From NCBI GenBank assembly GCA_023375675.1, contig JALQBC010000036.1, forward strand, positions 248,001 through 312,000: 64,000 bases of DNA. Reading direction: 5' to 3'. The translations under genes were made by a program, and so were the position numbers. The notes beneath the pieces are model-generated. The model made no database searches, had not been told where the DNA came from, and saw only the letters and a program-made list of their open reading frames with translations. The stretch's first letter is position 1, and each line of letters begins with the position of its first letter. This DNA comes from Cytospora piceicola. Its lineage: Eukaryota; Ascomycota; Sordariomycetes; Diaporthales; Cytosporaceae. Shown in pieces: positions 55,678 to 64,000 of the stretch.

Positions 55678-58600
55678 CTTGGGTACCAATCTCCTCTATT
55701 GATTGGGACTCATTTGGAGTTCGAATGCCTCCTTGAGATGACTTCACCTTGATTGAATATTGATGTGGGTGACAGACAACGAGAACTCAGGGACAGAAGT
55801 CAGTGGTTACACAGACGCTGCTGAAGTTTGATACTTGAGGTAAGCTTCCGGCCTGTGACGAACAAGGTAGCGGCCTTGCAACAATGGAAATGGATGCCTA
55901 CCAGAGCACAGTGGTTGCTGTCTACTCAGTGAGGGCAGCAGTGGTAAGGCTTTCAGACCAGAAAAAAAGTACACCTGAAACACAAATTGCACCCAGGGGC
56001 AATGTGAGAAGGCATTAGGTGTGGGCCAGTATTGGCGATGATGTCCCAGGCGATGTCCCAGTGCGGGTGTGCAGGACGGAGGGGTTTCCCCCTTCTAGAT
56101 CCAATCCAGTAAGACAGCAAAATGTACCAAGATTTGGTCGCAACAGTGGATAAGAAGTTCCGGAAGTAAGTTGTGAAGAAACCCGGATAGATTCCGGGTT
56201 ACAAAGGAACAGTTACTCACCGCCTGCAGGAGGCAGAGACGGCTTCCAGAGCTTTCACGGCCTTCCAACCTTTACCTTGGCAAGGGACAGGTCTAACAAA
56301 CATCAGCACACTAGTATAAAATATGACACGGATCATTGATACCAAAAAGTGTTTGCGTATATCGGTAGGGACATGGTTTGGATGAGGGTGCTGTGGTTAA
56401 GTTTCAGGGTCCTGAGGGCAACTGGTATCGGGTTCTGCAAAGCGACCCGTACTGAATAATGAATAAACCGGCATGCCAGATTCGCTTACAGATTCTTGAT
56501 GAGTATTGGAATGCGTCTCAATACTGGAAGCAAACTCGGACATCATCAGGCGGATAACCTCTCGGAGAAAGAGTGCGTTGTTCTGGGAGTGTGCCACATG
56601 CCCAACCTTGAGAGACACTCAACGAGCACACCGCCATCACCAACGTATGGGCCCTGGTATAATGAACACACCAATAAGATATGCTGGAAGTGTACACCAT
56701 AGAGGAAACCTTAATGTCTGGTGGTAGAGAATGTTGTGAAAGGAGGGCCACCAGTAGGCAACCAAAGCCACACTAAGACGAAGCCACCGTAGCCCACGGT
56801 CGTAAAGGAGCCCAGATCGAACCAGTTGCTGTTGACAACCAAGATTGTTCAACCAGGGAAGTTGTGCAAGACGATCAGCAAGACCCGGTCGTAGTTTAGA
56901 CGGGGGCACACGGCGCAGGAGGAGGCGTGAAGCAGGAACAGTCGGGTGGGACGTACGGCCATAAGACTTCCAAATCCTATGAACGATTCAGGAGCCCATT
57001 TACGAGCAATTAATATGCTGAAATTGACCATCAAATATTGTCAGCCACACACATGGCTCTTGAACTCCCGTCATGGAATGAGTGTCAGGGACCGTGGGAG
57101 TCAGAACCCGTTGGATTGTCTCTTGCGGGCCGTGACGTTTGTGGCAGACGACAGGTCGTGAGCAGGGCCCCTTGACAGGGACACCATATTTCTGGGCCGT
57201 GGCTTTCATACCCGTCGCTGAGAGATATGCCGCACCTTTCTCTGCAGTCCCAGTGTTGATGCGCATGGCCCAGGGTGCCGACTGCAGCCCGCCTATTGCA
57301 GTTGCACGCCCCAAAACCCCGGGAACCGAGCACCACTCCTCGGTTCCACGACACAGGTAGTCAGACCTAGCGGGGGCCACGGAGCAATGGGTCCACGGCG
57401 AGCTTGATCTCGACATGCACTTTCCCTCATAGGCCACGGGCATCAGGGGAAATCGCTGCAAAGTCAACGCAATGAACGTCTATCTGTTCATCCGAGCACA
57501 CATACCACAGTACCCTGAGATAATGACTTCCATGCAGCATGCGAACCAATCATGCCCATAGCCGTGGCCACCACAACTCGATAGTGATCTTATCTAGTTG
57601 CTGATCAGGGGCTTGGGGACGGACTAACATCAAAGGGACGCCGCACTGCAACGTTCGGCAATCTCGTCCCACTTCGTGCTCGTCCATAGCGCCGAATACC
57701 AGCGTAAAAGGACTTCGGACGATCTTCCAATACCCTTGAGAGGGGACTGGAGACCTCACTCCCGGATTTGCCAGGGTCTCACACCCCCATACCTGTCAAT
57801 GAAGTGGCGGTCCATGGTGCCGGCAATGGAGCGGCATGGCTGAGCTCTGGGCATACTTTCCTCTTCATCCGCGGTGTTTTGACTTTGGACGATGGACGGC
57901 AGCTATAACCGGAATCTTCAGACCGGCCTCACTCACAGTTCAGTGTCAGGGGGGACCCGGATGTCCCAGGCGGGTTTTACCCCCCCCCCCCCTGCCTTTC
58001 CTTAAAGTCTTTGCTCGGGCTCTGCAGTCGGAGGATACGGCATCAAATCCTCCCGAGATAGATACTGTATGTCAAGCGCTGATACGCCGATTCCTGTGAG
58101 ACAGGTGCACAAGACAATCGCGCCTGCAAGTCCTCGGCTCCGCCCCCGCCCGGCGAGAGACTCGGGTAAGTCGTCCATACAAAACGGCTGACATGTCTTG
58201 TGAAGTCTCGGGTGGCTTGGCTGATAGACATGGCCTACGCCCGGTTGGAGACATAATGGAAAGGTAGGGGTGAGGGGGAGTTTTGAGAAGCCTGTGCCAC
58301 CGCTCACCTGTCGCTGGAGCAGCAAGTCGGTCGAGTCAACTCATCCCAGTAGAACGGAGATGACAGATTGTCGAGTGGGCACGGTCGTTCCACGGTCGGA
58401 AACGAGCCGCCTTGTTTGCTCCTGCGACGCCTCCCACTGCTGGCCTCTTGTGTTCCCTCTGCCTGCAGCTACCCATAAGCCACGCCTGCCACTCCCCTTT
58501 CTGGGTAAGTTGCCATCCTCGCCCATGGTGAATCCATCCCCTGTCTCGTTCGGGATGGAGTGCTCAATAGTGAAGGCCTCGGGAAGGACAGAGGTGGACG

Positions 58601-60008
58601 GCCGCATTAGGCATGTAATACTTCCATGTCCCTGTCGAGACATGCCTTCCTGGTCATGCTTGGGGGGAGGAGGGGGGAGTGTGGTTTGTTCTTCCCGATC
58701 GATGGAAAGAAAAAGAAAGGGCCGGCCGGCACATTTCTTTTCTCCCGCGCTCTGCTTGGAAACACCAAATCACAGCAGTGTCACTCTTGCTTGCTCTCAT
58801 CGCGGATCGGTCCAACGTGTCGCATGCATGTCTACAGACATGCGTTGTCGAGATCCGGCAGTGTATTGCTTCCTGCTGCTGCCAATGCGCTTGGTAAGCG
58901 AGACTCTCACGATATCGAGCTGTGCATTCCCGATTCAGCGGGCCAACATCTCATTTAGAAGTCGTATCACGATACTAGGTGCATTAGGACAGCATATTGA
59001 CCAGACTCGGTGCAGTACTGAGATGCGTGTATAGTGTGACAAGCCAATGGCCGCCCCCGATGGATAAACCCTCCTGAATCAATGGACCGTCGAGACTTCA
59101 GGCTATTTATCGAGGTTGGCAAATGACAGCTTGCTTCGAGGTTACCTGTCAGTGACACATCTGTATAGAGAAAGACACGACTATCGCTGTCTGACCTGTA
59201 AGGGAACTTGAGAGGCCACTGGCAGCTGGGACGGGCCCAGACAGGCCGGGAATCGATTCGCTCAAGAAACGTGTCGAGGATTTCGACATCGCCCATCATC
59301 TCTTAGTGGTGATCCAGATTAGCCACGTGTAAAGAAATTTCTTCATCCAAGACGTACATGCTCCTGGATCTATCAGCCAAGACCTTGCAACGTCGAATGA
59401 GGGAGAGAAGGACCATCTCACAAGAAGTAACAGCCTACCTTTGTACTATGAAGCCATGAAGCCAATGTCTCCTTCCAGTGACACTAGAGGCTTCAACAGT
59501 GAATCTTTGGCATTACAGGCTTCTATGTCCTCTGCCCTCGAGGATGGCCTCGGTCACAATTCCTGTTCCGCGGCTCAAAGAATGAAGACAGTATTCTTTG
59601 CCTCGTTGACCCCTGGGAGACTCCCCCGGACGTAGCGGGAAGCATAGCGAGCCGTGTAGTTCAAAACAGAGACGAGGTCGTTTTCCGAGCCCTTCTCGGT
59701 GCTGCAGGTATGAGATCGAGATTATACCCGAAATCCTCATCAACATGCGCTTCGAGTCGGACGAAGCGATATCTTGCATACGGGTTCCAACCCTAGTCTC
59801 TCACATCCCCATATCACCGACGTAGGCCTCGTGGTACGACAACGGAGCAACAGCGCTGTTGACTCAAAACATGTCTCTGCTACCGCCACTATACCTCAGG
59901 GACTTGACCCACGGGTTCCCTTCTCCTCATCGTCCCTCTTCTACGTGCCCCATCTCTTCGCCATTCGTTCATCAAACGGCGACGGCTCCGCTTGACAGAG
60001 GACCAGGT
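55678..60008. other. Gene-poor stretch of 4.3 kb
   Basis: Between the methyltransferase-like gene and the purine permease no gene is recognised. A 254-codon plus ORF at 58270-59034 is Cys/Ser/Arg-rich and random in appearance. A C13 homopolymer lies at 57980-57992. The right end should hold the permease promoter. Confidence 0.4.
57980..57992. repeat. Poly-C tract of 13
   Basis: Thirteen consecutive C residues in a gene-free stretch; prone to length error in sequencing. Confidence 0.9.
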
Positions 60009-62558
60009 ATGAAGACGCCAACCTTCTCGCCCCGACGGATCATGGAACTTCGAGCCACGATGGAGCACCAGCGGAAGTATGAATACGGCGACCGGGGCTT
60101 TATTGCCAGGAAGTTCGAGAGGGTGATGGACCGCCTCAGGGGCGTCGAGACGTCCATCAACACGTCGACCTTTGGTCGGGTCTTCCGCCTGGGCGGGTCG
60201 GGACATGTATGTCGTCACCACCGTCGTCGTTTCCCTCCTCTGACCAGCAGTGGTGCGGATGAGCTCCGCTGATGATACCTTCGCGTGTGTCTGTATGTTA
60301 GCCCCAGGAGATTCCGGATGCTAGCTTCTATACCGAGATCCGAGCCGGCCTGACGACTTTCGCAACCATGGCATACATCATCGCCCTCAATGTGAGAACT
60401 TTCCCGCCCGGAGTCTTTTTGGTTTCGTACACAGACTCGACTGACCTGTTCGTCCCAGGCGAACATCCTTTCGGAGACCGGTGGGCCTTGTGAATGCGAG
60501 AGACCCCTTGGTCCAGGTGGCATTTGTGCCAACGAGCCAGCGTGGCAGGCCTGCGCATACAGTGAGAGCCGAGCCCATCGATGCCAGGCACAGATTTTCC
60601 AGAGATTCTGACAAAACAATTTGTGTAGTCGTCAAGCAGGATCTCATCACCGCGACGGCGGCGCTATCAGGACTCGCTAGCATATTATTTGGTTTCTTCA
60701 CCAACCTACCTGTCGCATTAGCGTAAGTGGCCCCTTTCCAATATGAAACGAGGCTAACAATGCTTTCCCAGTCCCGGCATGGGCTTGAATGCCTATTTTG
60801 CCTACCAGGTAGTTGGTATCCGCGGCCAAGGTTCCGTCCCCTACTCGCTCGCCCTGACGGCGGTCTTCGTGGAGGGTTTCATCTTCATCATCCTCGCCCT
60901 GACGGGTATGCGGCACTGGCTCGTGAAGATCATCCCAGGGACGATCAAGACCGCAAGTGGCGTCGGGATTGGCCTGTTCCTCACCATGGTGGGCATGTCA
61001 TACTCCGAGGGCATCGGCATCATCACCGGAAACTCGCAGACGCCACTGTCCATCGGTGGCTGCGATCCAAAGTACGTCGACGCGGTCACGGGGGCCTGCA
61101 CGAGGGGCCTCATGACGAGCTCCAAGATGTGGCTGGGCATAACGTGCGGCGGGCTCCTCACGGCCTTCCTGATGGCCTTCCGCGTCAAGTCGGCCATCGT
61201 CATCGGCGTGGCCCTCGTGTCGATCCTGTCCTGGCCGAGGAACACACCGTTCACGTACTTTCCCGACACGGCTGACGGGGACGAGCGGTTCGCGTTCTTC
61301 AGGAGGGTCGTCAGCTTCCACCCGATCACGCACACCCTCAACGCGCAGCAGTGGGACCTGTCCGGCAGCCACGGCGCCAGCTTCGCCCTCGCGCTGTTCA
61401 CCTTCCTGTATGTCGACATCATCGACTGCACCGCCACGCTGTACTCCATGGCGCGCTTCTGCAACAAGACCCGGAAGAGCGACGGTGACTTCCCGAGGTC
61501 GACGGTTGCATACTGTACTGATGCCGCATGCATCTCCATCGGATCGCTCCTGGGCTGCTCCCCCGTCACAGCTTTCATTGAGAGCGGTGCTGGCATTGCC
61601 GAGGGAGGACGGACGGGGCTCACGGCCATGGTGACGGGGTTGTGCTTTCTGGTTGCGGTCTTCTTCGCGCCTGTCTTTGCCTCCATTCCACCGTGGGCTA
61701 CCGGTTGCACTCTGATCCTGGTATGTCTCTCTGTTTACCTTGAATCGGACGGCTCTTAGTTGACGACCTCCTAGGTGGGCTGCTTGATGATACGCCAGGT
61801 GACGGCGGTCAACTGGCGCTATGTGGGCGACGCCATTCCATCCTTCGTGACTATAGCCTTCATCCCCTTCAGCTACAGCGTCGCATACGGTCTTATCGCG
61901 TAAGTTTTGTCCCACGCCCTATGTGCGGATCCGACGTATTTCATTGTTTGCTGATAATCCCGTCAAAGCGGCCTCTTTGTCTACACAGCGCTCAACGGCA
62001 TGATCTGGGCAGTCATGGCGGTCAGTCGCGGCGCTCTTGAGCCCAAAGACTATCAGTATAGAGAGTACTGGACATGGAAGCCCGCGGGTGAGAAGCCGTG
62101 GATCGTGCGTGTGTTTAGTAAAGGCAGGTTCTGGGAGGATGAGCGCAAGAGAAGGCGAAGTTCGGGGCAGGAAAGTGTCAAGGATCACGATGAGTTCACC
62201 ATGTCTGAAGTGGACCTCGACAGCATACGCAGTTCGCACATTGCCACTTCATACGCTCCGTCTACCCATCGAGTGTCGGTGGTGACGTCTGAAGTGCAGC
62301 GGGAGGAGATGGGAAGGGGGCTGGAGTCCCATGAGTTGGAGGTTGTGACGCCGCAGAAGGTGGTGTTTGCATCTGGTAAGTAGGATGGCTCATCCTAACC
62401 AAGCTTGAGCCTGGAGAGAAAAGATGTTGTCGTCGTGGGCGTCCTTACATCAAGCCATGATGATGCTGGCAACAGGCGAGCATGAAAGGCCCTCTGAGGT
62501 ATATCAACGTCTGGGCCACGAGCCGCGGCCGCATCATGTTAACGATATGTATGAATAA
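60009..62558 (+). CDS. azgA: AzgA-type adenine/guanine/hypoxanthine permease
   Basis: Plasma-membrane H+-coupled purine transporter of the NCS2/AzgA family. Eight exons: 60009-60206, 60302-60391, 60459-60561, 60629-60722, 60772-61720, 61775-61899, 61969-62375 and 62476-62558. Introns are 49-100 nt and the joins keep frame, giving 682 residues. Family marks are the N-terminal FGRVFRLGGSGH, then [104 protein letters not shown] and a cytosolic C-terminus. A Cys-rich loop follows the first helix (GGPCECERPLGPGG). Other in-frame starts are the ATGs at 60042 and 60060, both with A at -3. The last intron is inferred from a strong GTAAGT donor; without it the protein stops at 62383, four codons after the conserved tail. 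Confidence 0.92.
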
Positions 62559-63085
62559 CGTTTCCTTGTGAAGGTCATATAGGAGACATTCCAGTGTATT
62601 GGTAGGGTTCCTAGAGTTGGTTTGGTTTGGAAAAGTAAGGAGACATGGAACTTGACATAAATATTGACAACAATGGAATTGACGCGCAAGTTTCCTGAAG
62701 AATATCTATTGCATCTGAATCGGAATGAACAAGACAATTGAGACGTACACTTGGTCTCAAAAATACCATACGCAGCGTATTAAACGGACGGTATGCCCGG
62801 GGCACTCCGTGTAAAACGTCACTGCTCTCGGCGCCTGTAGCTCGAAGCTCCCCACCAAACACTTGTAGCTTCAACGATAAACACACCACAAATCGAAGTG
62901 CCACAGAAACGCCACGCCGCACGCCCACTACAGACAAGATATTGCAAAGTTATATTCGACTCTCACCCTACCTTAGACATTGATCATTGACCCACAGTTC
63001 ACTTGATTCAACCACACACTCTCGAGGCCATCTGCGCTCTCTTCCATCCTGCCTCGAGTTCTACCCTACCTCCCACACCGTGAAG
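62559..63085. other. Intergenic, promoter region of the UCH37-like gene
   Basis: This is a 0.5-kb spacer with only short ORFs. It presumably holds the 3' end of the permease transcript and the promoter and leader of the deubiquitinase gene. Confidence 0.5.
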
Positions 63086-64000
63086 ATGAGTGGTGGTTGG
63101 AACACAAGTAAGTTCCTCCAGCGTCACATATACCACTTTTTGACCTACAGAATTCTCAGAAAGCTAATTGACCACAGTTGAGTCCGATGCGGTATGTTCC
63201 TACCATCCAATACCCTAAACTACGACTGAGCCGGCGCCCCTGCCGCCCCCCCCCCTTCACCTACAGCCCCGATGGATACGGAGCCACGAGAGACTTTGAG
63301 ACGGCCCCCAAGCTGATAGAAAAACAGGGCGTCTTCACCTACCTGCTGGACAACCTCGGCGTCAAGGATGTGCAGTTCGAAGAGCTCATAACCATGGACC
63401 CGGACGCCCTCGCACAGCTACACCCCGTCTACGGCGTCATCTTCCTCTTCAAATACCCCACCGACACCCCCTACACCTCCGCCGAGAAGCCTCACGAGGG
63501 CACCTTTGACCACGAAGCCGCCGAGCGCCTCTTCTTCGCGGCGCAGACCATCCAGAACGCCTGCGGCACCCAGGCCCTCCTCTCCGTCCTCATGAACAAA
63601 CAAGAGGACGGCGCATCATCATCATCACCATCGGCCACGACGACGACGTCCGGGGCGACAGACGAGGCGCAACACATCGAGATCGGCGAGAAGCTGCGCG
63701 AGTTCCGCGACTTCACCATGGCCCTCCCGCCCGAGTTCCGCGGCGAGGCCCTCTCCAACAGCGAGCTGATCCGGGACGTGCACAACTCGTTCGCCAAGAG
63801 CAGCCCGTTCGCGGACGAGACGCAGCGCGGCGGCACCGGCGAGGGCTCCGAGGACGTCTACCACTTCGTCGCCTACACGCCCGTCGGCGGCACCCTGTAC
63901 GAGATGGACGGCCTGCAGCCCGCGCCCGTCAGCCACGGCCCCTGCGCCCAGGCCGACTTCCCCGCCCGCGTCATGGACGTCCTGCAGCGCCGCGTCGCCC
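63086..64000 (+). CDS. Ubiquitin C-terminal hydrolase, UCH37/UCHL5 type (partial)
   Basis: Cysteine protease that removes ubiquitin, in animals and fission yeast at the proteasome 19S cap (UCHL5, Uch2). Exons 63086-63107, 63178-63191 and 63328 to the window end, where the gene continues. The first two exons are only 22 and 14 nt. The start reads MSGGWNTIESDAGVFTYLL, matching the N-terminal SDPGVFT-type motif of the family. The active site is visible: Gln and Cys in QTIQNACGTQALLSVL, His in YHFVAYTPVGG and Asp in LYEMDGLQPAPV. A Ser/Thr-rich insert (SSSSPSATTTTSGATDEAQ) separates the Cys and His parts. The second intron is 136 nt and contains a C10 tract; its acceptor AACAG at 63327 follows an AGCTGATAG branch site. 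The C-terminal ULD/proteasome-binding part is beyond the window. 236 residues are seen. Confidence 0.93.

Noticed and set aside
58270..59034. 254-codon plus-strand ORF in a gene-free stretch
   Set aside because: Cys/Ser/Arg/Pro-rich without periodicity, domain, or splice partners; most likely chance in GC-rich DNA.
60841..61915. Minus-strand ORFs of 289 and 305 codons
   Set aside because: Both are antisense to the large fifth exon of the purine permease and have random-looking products.

Overview
This window is nuclear DNA of a filamentous ascomycete (Pezizomycotina, most likely a Sordariomycete). Genes sit one by one on both strands. Nearly all have short spliceosomal introns, mostly 49-150 nt, with GTRNGT donors, a CTRAC-type branch site 10-30 nt before a YAG acceptor, and reading frames that close exactly when spliced. 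Several families are fungal or fungus-specific (DUF6590 protein, AzgA-type purine permease, Dictyostelium-cAMP-receptor-like GPCR). No operon, plasmid, phage, IS element, CRISPR array, rRNA or tRNA gene was found.

Layout. 1-8 kb: mitochondrial ribosomal proteins uL4m (minus) and mL38 (plus) diverge from a 262-bp spacer, followed by transportin/Kap104 (minus). 10-17 kb: a PAC4-like proteasome chaperone (minus), a carnosine N-methyltransferase-type enzyme (plus), a signal-peptide multi-pass membrane protein (plus) and a short-chain dehydrogenase (minus). 17.8-23 kb: a HERP-like ubiquitin-fold ER membrane protein (minus) and mitochondrial phosphatidylserine decarboxylase (plus). 23.8-26 kb: an orphan ORF broken by one in-frame TAG, and facing it on the minus strand what looks like a decayed gene. 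26.7-38 kb: a coiled-coil orphan (minus), an eight-exon DUF6590 protein (plus) and a large F-box protein (plus), again with an in-frame TAG before a long open continuation. 39.5-42.3 kb: ribosomal protein uL22/RPL17 (minus) and fibrillarin/NOP1 (plus) diverge from 447 bp. 43.4-44.4 kb: a GC-rich orphan. 49.1-50.9 kb: the GPCR. 53.3-55.7 kb: a methyltransferase-like protein. 60-62.6 kb: the purine permease. 63.1-64 kb: the start of a UCH37-type deubiquitinase that runs off the window.

The genes do not form one pathway. Two divergent pairs are functionally matched: two mitoribosome large-subunit proteins, and a cytosolic ribosomal protein with a rRNA-modifying nucleolar methyltransferase. Several others concern protein turnover (PAC4, HERP-like, F-box, UCH37). 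Intergenic stretches reach 4.7 kb and carry short palindromic TACCTAGGTA-type motifs and microsatellites that I did not see in any coding exon.

I reconstructed exon structures by hand; each spliced CDS length given here was checked to be a multiple of three. Function calls come from recognising protein sequences, not from a search. I found no convincing new multi-gene system. The most unusual observations are two ORFs each split by a single in-frame TAG, a degenerate antisense gene overlapping one of them, and the dispersed palindromic motif.
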